Counted from the stretch's first letter, positions 42,832 through 53,727 are shown. The stretch: 64,000 nucleotides of DNA from Rhynchopus sp. YZ270_cl-10 (GCA_964035575.1 OZ037900.1:620001-684000), one strand, 5' to 3'. Numbers and translations: made by a program. The notes: generated by a model not told the origin, from the letters alone.

Positions 42832-45565
42832 CAGGGTTGGAAGGCAAGTGTATTTTTTGGTATTTTTTGATTTGTATAATTTGTATTTTTTGTATTTTTT
42901 GAGATTCAAAAAATACAAAAAATACAAGGCTAAGGGGAATGGTAAGAACAGAGGATTTTAGGCGACAGCAGCAGGGGATTATCTGGCTCCCTCACTAAAA
43001 AAATACAGATTGTCAAACAAACCGAATAAAATAAAACAATAAGCTCGCGTTTCTTTTATCGAACAGATTGTATTCTCCATCCCGTACCCAAAATGTAAAC
43101 ACTACCTTCAATCAGAAAAAATATTTTCTCTTTTTTTTCTTCTTCCACACGCGCTGATTTTTGTGTTCGCTAAGTTTTATCAACAAGCTTTAAAAACAAA
43201 AAAAACAAAAAACATGCCGGGACGCAAGCCTTGTTGGAGCAGAGTGCACTTCAGGGAGGTTAACCGGGACGGGAAGCCGCAGTTGCAGTGCATTCATTGC
43301 GACATGTACTGCTCCCCAACGGGAACAAGGTGTAGGGGCCATCTCGCCGTGTGTACCAAATGCACAACAGATGTGGCCAACAGAGCCAAAGGTGTGACAT
43401 CACAACCAGCAGCAGCACCAGCACCAGCACCAGCACCAGCACCAGCACCAGCACCAGCACCAGCACCAGCACCAGCACCAGCACCAGCACCACTGCAGCT
43501 CAATCCGACCGACACCCCTGTCACCTCTGCGACGACGCCGACGATGAAGCGTACCCGCGAGGAGCCGCCCCAGAAGCAGTCGAGACTCGCTGTGTGTCCG
43601 GGTCTCTCTCAAATTGAAAAGGACAATTTGAGAGAGAAAATCGGAAGGTGGGTGTACGCCGGGGGACTTCCGTTTTCGGTGGTAGAAGACCCCCTTTTTT
43701 TGGAAATGCTTCAGGCAGTACGTCCAAACCTGAAGGCAACTCACCTGCCTTCAAGGCACTCTGTAGGGACGACAATGCTTGAGAAGGAGTATGAGAGGGT
43801 GAGGGCGCCTCTGGAAGAGGCCATCAAAAAGACCAAGGAGCTTTCACTCCAAGTCGATGCTTGGACCGCAAAGCACGGCGATAAATGCTTTGCGGCCATG
43901 GCATCGTCAGGAGAAGAAGAGCCCATGCTTGTGCATAGTGGAGTTTTGAAAGAGAAGTCCCACAATGCGTCAGAGCTGTTTCACCATTTGCAACAAACAC
44001 CGGCTTTTGTGCAAGATAGACTCGTCTGCCTCCTCACAGATGGTGATGCTACGGCAGTGAAGGCGATGAAAATGCTCAAAGAACAAAACCCAGCACTCTA
44101 CACTCTGGTCTGCGCATGCCACACCCTGGCACGAGCGGTGAATGACTGCGTGGGCACAAAGACGGTGAAGGGAAGAGAGGCGAAGAACGAGTTCGCAGAG
44201 ATGGGGCAGAGAGTGACCACGCTTGTCTCTAGGATAAGAAACGTGGAATACCTCCAGGTGCGATTTGATGAAATCGCACAGCAGTTGAAGAAGCCACGGC
44301 GGTTGGTGCTGCCCGCTGTGACTCGATGGACCACCTTCTCCGATGTGTGGGGAGACATCCAGCTGCACAAGGAGACACTGCTTCTTCTGAAGGAGGATTC
44401 AAAGGTACGATTTTTTCAATATGTCTGGCTCTAACTTGTCATTTTTCTATTGGTGATTTTACTACACAAACAGGCGAGGAACCTCTGTCCTGAGCTGGCC
44501 GATCTCTTGGATGAAAAATGGGACGAATTTATGGCACTAGCTCCATTTTTCAAGGCGATAAGCGAGGCTCTTTCTGTGCTACATGGGAACAAATCTAAGG
44601 CATCATACGTGTTGCCCGCTTTTTCCCATGTGCTAGAGGGAGCCAAGAAGAGCAAGAACGAACAGGTACGTCGAAATTCGTTGTAATTAATTTGTTCTCT
44701 CCCGATATCTATCTCAAAAACCAACAACAGCCAACGGCATCACTGAAGAAGAAAATGAGTGATGTCCAGAAGAAGATCGAGCAGAGGCTCGAACGGTACG
44801 TCGAGCATGAAGACGGCTGGGTGTGCGCTGCTACCGTATTGTGTCCCCGTCTCAACAAAGCCATGAGGATGCCTGAAGCACCGATGGAGCTGGACGGTGA
44901 AGACAATCCGACGACGAGCTTCCTGTCCGCCTACACACCCACGGCGGACATCATCAAGAAAGGGAAGGCCTTCGTGAAGAAGGTTCTTGATGTGGGGGCC
45001 TCCAGCCAGGTGACGGAGTTTCTGACGGGGACAGGGCTCTTCGCAGAGGATTTGGACGAGCACCAGTGGAGGTGCAAAAACCGCACCGCCGGGGAGTGGT
45101 GGGACGTGATCGACAAGACCACGTCCTGCAGGGTCGCGTCCTTGGCCAGAACGTTGTGCTCGATCCCCGCCTCGACAGCAGGAGCAGAGCGTTTCTTTTC
45201 GACGACGGGGTGGATGCAGGGGGGGAGGCGCTACCGGTTGTTAGCAAAAAAAGCGTTTATGCTTGCTGTTGTGCACAGGGCACTGAAGCCGGTCAAGAGG
45301 GTGGAGGAAGAAGACAAGTGGTGGGACATGGAGAAGGTGGAGAAGGAGAAGGCGGTGGTGGACGTGGACAAAGATGAGCCAATGCAGCTTGAACCTAATG
45401 ATGATGACGAAAACCCGTGGGACTAACTGTACTGCACCTCCTTATTGTATTTTTTGGTGTATTTTTTGTATTTTTTGGTGTATTTTTTGTATTTTTTGGT
45501 GTATTTTTTGTATAATTTGTATTTTTTGTATTTTTTGAAAAAATACATGTATTTTATCAACCCTG
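42832..45565 (+). mobile_element. apparently complete hAT transposon
   Basis: 2734 bp, starting CAGGGTTGG and ending CAACCCTG with GTATTTTTTGTATTTT-type subterminal repeats inside both ends. An exact 8-bp duplication GTCACAAG lies on each side (42824-42831, 45566-45573). It encodes one uninterrupted transposase with two short introns. Intact coding plus clean ends indicates a recent, possibly still active copy. Confidence 0.9.
43214..45426 (+). CDS. hAT-family transposase, three exons
   Basis: Exons 43214-44404, 44474-44665 and 44731-45426, all in phase; about 690 residues. The N-terminus has a BED-type zinc finger pattern (CIHCDMYC ... HLAVCTKCTTD region), followed by an alanine-proline repeat encoded by CAGCAC units (43420-43490). 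The middle (LSLQVDAWTAKHGDKCFAAM, CLLTDGDATAVKAMK, ACHTLARAVNDCV, VTRWTTFSDVW) follows the RNase H-like order of hAT enzymes. The C-terminal dimerisation region is typical: LARTLCSIPASTAGAERFFS then RYRLLAKKAFMLAVVH. It excises and reinserts DNA with 8-bp duplications. The intron donors are GTACG, unlike the GTATG of host genes, which suggests a different origin. ATG at 43214 (MPGRKPCWS) is the first one in frame. Confidence 0.92.
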
Positions 45566-46978
45566 GTCACAAGGGGGGAACCCTGCACTTTTTCAGAATT
45601 TTGTATATCTACGCGCAGAGCAGTGTCCGACCCCACAAGTCACTACCCAAAACCCCCCAGAAAACGTCCTGGAGGCCCGAAAATACCAAAAATAGTGACC
45701 AGAAGTGACCAGAAAATTAAAATTCCGAAAAAAAAAGGGGTCGTGGGACAGGGTCTGTACCTGGCCTATTGCTATTTTTTGGCACATAAACGAGATATGG
45801 ACATGGCAACAGTCCATGACTCATATTCTAGGAAGTAAAGGATACATCTTGACTAATGTCATCTAAGTGCGTTTGAATACAGCCAAAAGAAGACAAGACG
45901 GTCACCTGGCATCTGTATTTTGTGGGTCGTAGTGACCAATGTATACACACGCTTAGGTACCCACACCATTAATAGGCCAGGGAGTGATCAATTTAGGGAA
46001 GAAAATTAGTCAGGTGTAAATTATCAAGCAGATCTGCCGTCACTGCCTCACCCGGTCCCTCAGGGTACCTCCGCTCCAAAAAAATACACCTCGTGTGACT
46101 TTCCAGATATTGCAATGACCAATTCCCCCCCTTGGTTTTGCAGTTCAGTCTGCAATAGCCGTGTACTAGACACGTATATGGATATCCAGTCATAGACTCG
46201 ACTACAGCACCGCCCCCACATCTGCCTCGTCTTCTTTGCCTTCTTAGACCCCACACTCAGATTATTGCGGGAGGAAAGAGACATCCCTCATGAAGACGGC
46301 CAGGCACGCCACAAATACAGCGGCAAGAGCGGGCGTCCTCAAAGCTCACAAGGGCAAGGAACGCCGTCTTGGGGAACTTACGCACACTGCTCCAATGTGG
46401 CAAAGCCAGACTGCTTGAAGACAAGCTGTGCGCAATGACCCGCGAGGATGCGCGTGGGAGGCCCAATACACCACACACGCCACTTTCCTCCCCTTTTCGC
46501 GCGTGTTCCTAACCCAAGTTCCCCAGGGCTGACAGAATCGCCTCTGAGGACACCTTCAGCAGGCCCATTCCACAGTGGATACGGCGCTTTGCCTTTACTG
46601 CCATTCCACTGCGTCTACACAAGGATTTTAGAGCGGACTTGGCGTAGAACTGCCTATACAGTGTCCCCGCCACTTTTCCCGCCTTCTCAATGCGTCCCAA
46701 CGGTGTTTTTAATGGGTTTTGATTGCACCCCGATTTGAAAGGTGCCCAGGTACAAACCCTGTCCCAGGCCGATTTTTTTATTTTGAAAAATTCGAATTAG
46801 ACCCCCACAAGTGCTCAGAAGTGTCCAAAACCAGGCGGAATTGAATTGTAGGTCACCTGGGGACCATATTTTCTGGTTTTTCGAGGTGATGTCCATTTTT
46901 TGCTCAAAAAAATTTTTTTTTGGTCGGGGTCCCCACTTTTTACATGGGATGTGACCCCCCCTACCCCCCCCCCCAGTA

Positions 46979-47228
46979 ATCTACAAAAATGTGTGGCGCA
47001 GGCCTGACGCTAACCATCATCCATCAACCCACGGAAAATGGCTTTCCCCCCCGACCATAAACCATTATCCCACCATCAACCCACCACAAAAACACCCATT
47101 TTTTTTTCAAAAAAAATTTTGTTTCTGCGTTGTTAGCAGGCCTTTTGCTAACCATCATGCCATTCATCCCACGTTTTTGGGGGATTTTTTTTTCCCCTTC
47201 ATCATGCCACCATCATGCCACGGGGGGT
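46979..47228. other. spacer with ACCATCAT/CCATCAAC repeats
   Basis: Short direct repeats such as GCTAACCATCAT and CCACCATCAACCCACC lead into the minisatellite that follows. No gene. Confidence 0.45.
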
Positions 47229-47916
47229 GCATGATGGCATGATGGCATGATGGCATGATGGCATGATGGCATGATGGCATGATGGCATGATGGCATGATG
47301 GCATGATGGCATGATGGCATGATGACATGATGACATGATGACATGATGACATGATGACATGATGACATGATGACATGATGACATGATGACATGATGACAT
47401 GATGACATGATGACATGATGACATGATGACATGATGACATGATGACATGATGACATGATGACATGATGACATGATGACATGATGACATGATGACATGATG
47501 ACATGATGACATGATGACATGATGACATGATGACATGATGACATGATGACATGATGACATGATGACATGATGACATGATGACATGATGACATGATGACAT
47601 GATGACATGATGACATGATGACATGATGACATGATGACATGATGACATGATGACATGATGACATGATGACATGATGACATGATGACATGATGACATGATG
47701 ACATGATGACATGATGACATGATGACATGATGACATGATGACATGATGACATGATGACATGATGACATGATGACATGATGACATGATGACATGATGACAT
47801 GATGACATGATGACATGATGACATGATGACATGATGACATGATGACATGATGACATGATGACATGATGACATGATGACATGATGACATGATGACATGATG
47901 ACATGATGACATGATG
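47229..47916. repeat. 8-bp minisatellite, about 86 units
   Basis: CATGATGG units at the left (to about 47323), then CATGATGA units to 47916. All frames stay open on the minus strand (CHHVIMSS type peptides), which explains several long spurious reading frames. Confidence 0.95.
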
Positions 47917-47924
47917 GAAAAAGT

Positions 47925-48286
47925 TGCGTACCGTGCGCCTGCGGCGCAAGTATGTATCCCACCAACGCAGTTCCATTTTATGGGAACATTTTTTAGAAAT
48001 GTTGCGTACCGTGGCTTCGCCAGGAACCTTTGGGTACCATGACCGCTGCTTTACCGATAAGAAGGCTGACACCCAATGCGGATTCTGGACGGCCACCTGC
48101 ACTGGCCACCGAAGAGTACAATGCACAGGGAAAGAGCAAATGTCGCTGATTCGGAGGAACTCTGACCGGGCTTGGGGAACATGCGTCTCTCCGCCGGAGG
48201 CCACGAGAAGGAGCTTTGCAGGGGTTTTCGCGCGAAGCGCGAAAAATATTTTTTGACCATCAACAGAACTTTTTCAAACCCAAAAT
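47925..48286. repeat. segment related to 33600-33900 and 50350-50470
   Basis: Shared landmarks are GCGTACCGTGCGCCTGCGGC, CGTGGCTTCGCCA and TTTTCGCGCGAAGCGCGAAA. It is interrupted on its right by the element at 48287. Possibly the left half of a further element whose other end is not resolved. Confidence 0.5.
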
Positions 48287-48479
48287 CAGTGTTTCCGCGC
48301 TCCTTCATTGGGTACGATTTTTGATGAAGAATCGTGATTTTGTACATAAAAGGTAAATACGTCCCGAGCCCGGCGCGCTACGCGCGCCGGGAGTTCACGG
48401 CAAGTTGGGGGCCTCCGGCGGAGAAACTAGAGTTCTGGCCCCAAAAAACGCGTTCCAGCGCAGTCCCTCACGGTGGCCC

Positions 48480-48720
48480 AGCGGACCCTTTTGGGGGTAC
48501 CCCCAAAAGGGGTACCCCGCAGGGTAGGGTACCACACAGGGTAGGGTCCGCGGGGGGTACCCCCTCGCGTGGGCTACCCCAGGGGGTACCCCACAGGGTT
48601 GGGTAGGGTCCGCGCGGGGTACCCTTTGGGGGGTTTGGGGTACCCCGAGGGGTACCCCCCAGGGTCCGCGGGGGTACCCCATGGGGTACCCCTGGGGGGT
48701 ACCCCCTGCACACCCGGTGG
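48480..48720. repeat. array of GGTACCCC palindromes
   Basis: More than ten GGGGTACCCC-type palindromes with variable spacers, mirrored by a second array at 50005-50160 (GGTACCCCATGGGGTACC). The two arrays flank the 8-bp minisatellite and form the arms of the inner inverted-repeat unit. Confidence 0.8.
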
Positions 48721-49643
48721 CTATTGCCTCCCAGGGAAAGGGACTCTCAAAAATTTTTTTTTGCCCTATATAGGCCTAATTTCGACGATTTGAGGCCATT
48801 AAAAGCAAAAATTGGCACTTTTGAGCATCTGTGGGGGTCTAAAACGTGGTTTTGCGCAGCCGATTTTTCGTGGTTTTTTTACCAAAGACAAGTCGATTTT
48901 TGACCAATTTTTCATGAAAAATGTGAAGGAAATCGCTTAGGAACTTAGCTGTGTACGTGTTCTAGCTACTGCATACAAAGCAATGCATCTGTACCCGCAC
49001 GCCAGGTAGTTACTTCAGAATTTTCTTAAATTTGCGCGAAAGAGAGCGGGGGCAACTCCTTTGTGTCATGAGTCCGCTGTGCAGCACAAAGCGAGGAACC
49101 TTAAAACACTACCTGCGTGGTGGCTGAATTCACATCCCTTAGAATTACCAGAATTCAGCCTTTGTTGAAGTAACGTACATACTTGTATGTGCGTGTCACG
49201 CTTCTCCACCCTTAAATGGGTGCACTGCTTCACTGCAGCGGGTAAGCCTCTCTCGACTAGTGCGAACTTAAGAATGTTCTGCTGCAACTTACCAAAATCG
49301 ATTTTCTCACCCCAAACACCCGCAACACCCCACCTGCTACTTCGGTAGCCTGTGTTGTTGGGAGTTGGTTCTCATGTTGATCCCCAGTGACTGTCTTGCA
49401 CTGCTTCTTCTGAGCCCAACGCTGTTTGGCCTGTCGACGGGGTAATAAATACGAAGACAGGGGGGCGGTGCCAACAATTTTCCGATGATGTAACGTTTAT
49501 CTTATTGATTTATCGTTTGATATACCTTGTGTGTCCTTCTTCATGCACACCAAGCAACATATATTGAACGGTATTTTCAAGCGATACTTCGTTATGTCAT
49601 CGGGGGGCGGACCCCGCGCGGACCCTTGACTCTGGCACTCTGG

Positions 49644-49995
49644 CTGTACCTGTGTACCTGTGTACCTGTGTACCTGTGTACCTGTGTACCTGTGTACCTG
49701 TGTACCTGTGTACCTGTGTACCTGTGTACCTGTGTACCTGTGTACCTGTGTACCTGTGTACCTGTGTACCTGTGTACCTGTGTACCTGTGTACCTGTGTA
49801 CCTGTGTACCTGTGTACCTGTGTACCTGTGTACCTGTGTACCTGTGTACCTGTGTACCTGTGTACCTGTGTACCTGTGTACCTGTGTACCTGTGTACCTG
49901 TGTACCTGTGTACCTGTGTACCTGTGTACCTGTGTACCTGTGTACCTGTGTACCTGTGTACCTGTGTACCTGTGTACCTGTGTACCTGTGTACCC
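49644..49995. repeat. 8-bp minisatellite, about 43 units
   Basis: Perfect TGTACCTG repeats. The derived reading frames on both strands are artefacts. Confidence 0.95.
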
Positions 49996-50607
49996 CCAGT
50001 GCCAGTCAGGGTCCGCGCGGGGTACCCCATGGGGTACCCCCGGGGGTAGTCTGGGGGGTACCCCATGGGGTACCCCTCAGATTTGGGGGGTACCCCATGG
50101 GGTACCCCATGGGGTAGTCTGGGGGGTACCCCATGGGGTACCCCCCGCGGACCCTACCCTAAGGGTAGGAATGGGCCACCGTGGCTGAGATTCCAAAAAA
50201 AAATAAAAAGGCGCGGTCGAGCCCGACCCGGAATGAGAGAATTCCTCGGGTATCCAACTGAGGAGTTCAACTTCATTGATATTTGCACCAGACACACGAA
50301 TTATCAGTTACCTCAGTACGTGTACAAAAAGAAACGGTGGTCATAGCACCAAGGCTCCTGGCGAAGCCACGGTACGCAACATTTCAAAAAATTGCACATC
50401 TTTACAGCCAAACTATGTCATGGGAACGTGGGTTGCAAGCTTGCTCCGCAGGCGCACGGTACGCTACTTTTCTTCTTTCGCCATGCTGCATGTTTCCTTT
50501 TCGTTCGGCGTTTGATCAATTGAGTCGCGTTCTGGCTGTGACGGGGTCACTTTGTTCATGAGGCCAGTTCTGGTCACTCTCAGAGGCTTATGTGGGGAAT
50601 TTTCAAC

Positions 50608-51400
50608 TTACCTTCCTTCACCCCCCCTGTAAGGGCAACCGTAGGTGAAGTAAGGTATAGTATTGAAATCGATGTGGGGGGGGAGTAAAGGGTCAATTTT
50701 ACAAAACCAGATTTTGAGGAAAATTTTAGCCGAAAATGGGCCCCACGTATAAGGAACCGGGCTCATTTTTCTCAAAATTTAAGTGGTCAAAAAATTATCC
50801 AATTTTCGAGATTGACCCCACCACTGCACGGGCGGATCCCAAAAATGCAAATAAGGACCCTTTTTAATTTGTTCTCTTGAAATGTGTAATTTCAAGTTTT
50901 CTAGAAGAAAATAGCAACTGATCCTACAAGGGTTGAAGGAAGGTGTGTGGAAAACAACAACAACAAAACAAGGAATTGCTAAGAAAAAAAAACGAGGTGT
51001 GCTGTGGGAAACCCCGCGTGATTTTCGAAACCAACATAGCAGCCTGGCGCTTTGCTGGGTGGTGCTGATGCGCATGGTGTGATCGACGACAGTTAGTCGT
51101 CTGTGTTCCTTACACACTCCTCCGGCCACGATGAGTGGGAGGCTGTGGACGACAACGAGCTGGAACACACCGACCATCCATCGAGCAAATGGTGCGAGAC
51201 GAAGAGGGGTCTGAGGATGACAGCCCCCGTTCTTGAACGTTTCAAGTGCAGGTGTCCCAGTGGTTCTGGCAGCGTTTTCGCATACCTGCAGAAGAGCAGA
51301 CAGTGTAGATTATTTCTACAGGGCGGTGTTCAGGGGTGTGGGTCCCCCCATAACCACAGCACACCCCGTTTTTTTCTGATAGCAATTACTTGTTTTTTTT
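50608..51400 (+). repeat. second copy of the 6177-6990 segment
   Basis: It begins CAACTTACCTTCCTTCACCC and ends GATAGCAATTACTTG. It keeps a decayed version of the same coding tail (VDDNELEHTDHPS). Its host element has different ends from the one at 5940, so the segment moved or was captured independently. Confidence 0.6.
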
Positions 51401-51537
51401 CCGGGAATTTTTTTTTATTTTTATTTTTTTCCAATGAAGAATTCTTCATTGGAAAAAAATTTTTTTTTTTGGGATTTTTTTTTTTTTTTCGAAGAATTCT
51501 TCATCGGATTCTTCAGCGCGGAAACACTGCCCAAAAT

Positions 51538-52104
51538 CCTGGCGGCGGGGCTGACCAAGTTTTCAAAAAATAAAATCGTGTGTTTTTGTCAATGGTGTGG
51601 AGTGTTGCGTGAGGTCAAAAAAAACAGGCGCGGAAAATTTTTTTTTTAGCTTTCCCCCCCCCCCATATTCGACCATCATCTCACGATTTCTCAAAAATCG
51701 AAAAGTTAGCGTCAGGCCTGTGTGTGGCGCAAAACGGTAGAAAAAGGGGGAACTTTTTTTGATATTTTTTTTTTGAATTTTTTGCGTACTCCTGTCATGG
51801 AAATGACAAGGGTACAACATACTTACACAAAAGTACTGTTGCAATTAAAACTTTTGGTTTTGCTATTTTGTATCGATAACTCGCCGACCAAAGGTGCCAA
51901 AAAAAGAGCTAATAGAGAGATAGCTTACGAGAACTCAAATATCACCCCAAAAAAAGGGGCGAAATAGCTGTAGCATTTTTTGGTATAAAGAGAAAAAAAC
52001 CCTCCACTTCCTCAGGTCCACCTTTTTTTTATCCTAGGATTATTGCTGTGATACATCTTCACTATGCTTGCTTCGTTGACTGCAATTTGAAATTTTCTCC
52101 CTTC

Positions 52105-52146
<42 letters not shown>

Positions 52147-52150
52147 TCCC
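51538..52150. other. spacer with CT microsatellite
   Basis: No gene supported. A CT dinucleotide run at about 52105-52145 lies just behind the stop codon of the next minus-strand gene. Confidence 0.5.
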
Positions 52151-53101
52151 TCATTCCTCAGCTTCTAGGTGCGGCGTTTCACTGCTAACCGACACCCTCC
52201 CAGCTACTGGCGGACGTGGTGCGGGATTGATATTTATATTTGACACACCACTTCCAACACCTGGCACACCCTGGGGTGGGTGAGGTGCGTGCCCTGCGAG
52301 GTCCTTCTTCTCAATGCAGCCGAGCGCCTGGAGGACCGCCTCTCTTACCGGGGCCGAGAGTCTCCAGGGTTCTGCCGCGCTGTCCTCGGGGACACCGACA
52401 CCTATTTGACGTCTTGCTTCCCTCCGTGCAGATATCTGCCGATGTTTTTGTGCTATAACCGCGCGCCGTTCATCCGCTAGACGCACCCTCTCTGTTGCTC
52501 CAGTCCGCATCGCAGTTTTTCCTGCCAAATCATAGAAGTATACTCCACTTTCCACATCAAAATCGATGTTAACCTCTGCCACTTCACCACCATAGTACGA
52601 AGGAGACACCGGAAAGGATTGTGTCGTCATTTCCGGTCCATCTGTTGAGAGAGGCGAGGTGCTCGAATCCCAGGGAGTATGTGCTGTAGGGTATCTCTGT
52701 CTTCTCTGTGTTGGTGGTGAAGGGGGGGGAGGTGTTTCGGAGTGGAGTTTTCTCCGTCTGGCTTTGGTGAGGGTCCGTTCGCGGATGCCGCTGTTGATCG
52801 GGAGATGCCATAAAGCAGCAAAACGTTCCGGAGGTTTGTTGTCAACCCGACCGATCCCCGCTTCGCAACCCCAAGAGTGTTGAGGGACCTTCCGGTGATA
52901 CGGTGTGCTCCGCAAAATGGTTTGCCTCGTCAGGCTTCGTTTCAGCATCCGATTCCGCAGCACCTCATCCGTCCGGATTCCGGTATCCAAACACGCTGAG
53001 GAGTTGCGAATGTTGTGGATCATATGAAGAAACTGCTGCTGCAAGAGCTGCCGTCCTCCCAACCCTCGCTCATCGGCGACGAAGAGCTTTGGGGCAGGCA
53101 T
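52151..53101 (-). CDS. hypothetical protein, 316 residues
   Basis: A single exon from ATG at 53101 (MPAPKLFVADERG) to TGA at 52151. No domain recognised. The N-terminal 100 residues are basic and helical (VLRNRMLKRSLTRQTILRST). A proline/serine-rich linker (SETPPPPSPPTQRRQR) follows, then a better ordered part (AEVNIDFDVESGVYFYDLAG), a basic helix (ADERRAVIAQKHRQISARRE) and a proline/glycine tail. An upstream in-frame start at 53152 adds only low-complexity residues. Even codon use and lack of repeats favour a real gene. Confidence 0.65.
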   Translation of the reverse strand: MPAPKLFVADERGLGGRQLLQQQFLHMIHNIRNSSACLDTGIRTDEVLRNRMLKRSLTRQTILRSTPYHRKVPQHSWGCEAGIGRVDNKPPERFAALWHLPINSGIRERTLTKARRRKLHSETPPPPSPPTQRRQRYPTAHTPWDSSTSPLSTDGPEMTTQSFPVSPSYYGGEVAEVNIDFDVESGVYFYDLAGKTAMRTGATERVRLADERRAVIAQKHRQISARREARRQIGVGVPEDSAAEPWRLSAPVREAVLQALGCIEKKDLAGHAPHPPQGVPGVGSGVSNININPAPRPPVAGRVSVSSETPHLEAEE

Positions 53102-53284
53102 GGAATATGAAGAAAAAAAAATCACTACTTTCGTTGCAAAAAAAAAAAGCAACGAAAGTAAAAAGTGGTTGTGTTTTGTAGAGAGGGGTAAAAAAATAGG
53201 GAGTTTTTTCTGGAAAATAGGGTGAAAGTGAGAGCGGTTTTTGAAGAAAAAAAAAAAATCAGTGTTTGAGTCAATCCATAGCTA

Positions 53285-53725
53285 GAGAATGCGCATCATG
53301 CGCATGATGCGCATAATGCGCATAATTGTGTTATGCGCATGTTTTTTGTGTGTTTTTTTTATGTCATGCGCATACAAAAAAACAAAAGTGGATGCGCATA
53401 TTTTTTTGTGTTTTTCTTCATGCGCATGTCTTTTTGTGTTTTTTTGGTATGCGCATAACACATATGTGTGATGCGCATACCAAAAAACACAAAAAAACAC
53501 AAAAAAACATGCGCATTTTAGAAAAACACACAAAAAAATATGCGCATCAGAATGCGCATAATGCGCATGACGCGCAAAATTTTGTGTGTTTTTCTAAATG
53601 CGCATATTTTTTTGCTGTTTTTTTTAATGCGCAAAATTTTGTGTTTTTCTCTTAGAAAAAACACAAAAAAATATGCGCATGACAATTTGTGTTTTTTACA
53701 CAATTTGCGCATGATGCGCATTCTG
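53285..53725. mobile_element. TA-target element built from ATGCGCAT palindromes
   Basis: Ends GAGAATGCGCATCATGCGC and GCGCATGATGCGCATTCTG are inverted repeats flanked by TA (53283-53284, 53726-53727). About seventeen copies of the octamer ATGCGCAT occur across 441 bp, separated by T-rich spacers such as TTTTTTGTGTTTTT or their complements. No coding capacity. Confidence 0.75.
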
Positions 53726-53727
53726 TA

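Larger units (their letters stand above)
42818..46961. mobile_element. nested TA-target element E3, host of the hAT transposon
   Basis: Left GGGGGGGTCACA and right TGTGACCCCCC ends with TA. Inner inverted blocks are GGGACAGGGTCTGTACCTGG (about 45746) and CCAGGTACAAACCCTGTCCC (about 46746). The hAT element 42832-45565 entered a few bases from its left end. The remaining 45574-46961 has no recognisable gene. Confidence 0.6.
39676..46976. mobile_element. outer TA-target element E0 with nested insertions
   Basis: Left end CTGGGGGGGGCCGAATAAA and right end C-run plus CCAG, flanked by TA (39674-39675, 46977-46978). Its own body is only about 450 bp, with iterated CGAATAAAGCACGTACGTGC palindromes at 39690-39790 and 40000-40110. 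The rest is nested elements E1, E2, E3 and a hAT transposon, most inserted at TA within its C-rich right end. Confidence 0.6.
48287..51529. mobile_element. large non-autonomous hAT-type element
   Basis: Ends CAGTGTTTCCGCGCT and AGCGCGGAAACACTG are perfect inverted repeats with an exact 8-bp duplication CCCAAAAT (48279-48286, 51530-51537). The same end-type bounds 33297-33982. No transposase inside. It carries an inner inverted-repeat unit (about 48465-50185, CACGGTGGCCCA / TGGGCCACCGTG), GGTACCCC arrays, an 8-bp minisatellite and the segment duplicated from 6177-6990. Confidence 0.8.

Noticed and set aside
47164-48204. Reading frames of 230-346 codons on the minus strand
   Set aside because: They are generated by the 8-bp minisatellite, which keeps all three frames open. 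The peptide is a pure repeat.
47925-48260. Coding-like stretch (plus strand, about 110 codons)
   Set aside because: It is part of a repeat shared with 33600-33900 where the frame is not kept; no domain.
42010-49995. CRISPR-like regular repeats
   Set aside because: Units are 7-8 bp with no spacers; these are minisatellites, and the genome is eukaryotic.
49497-50188. Frames of 130-196 codons on both strands over the TGTACCTG array
   Set aside because: Minisatellite artefact.
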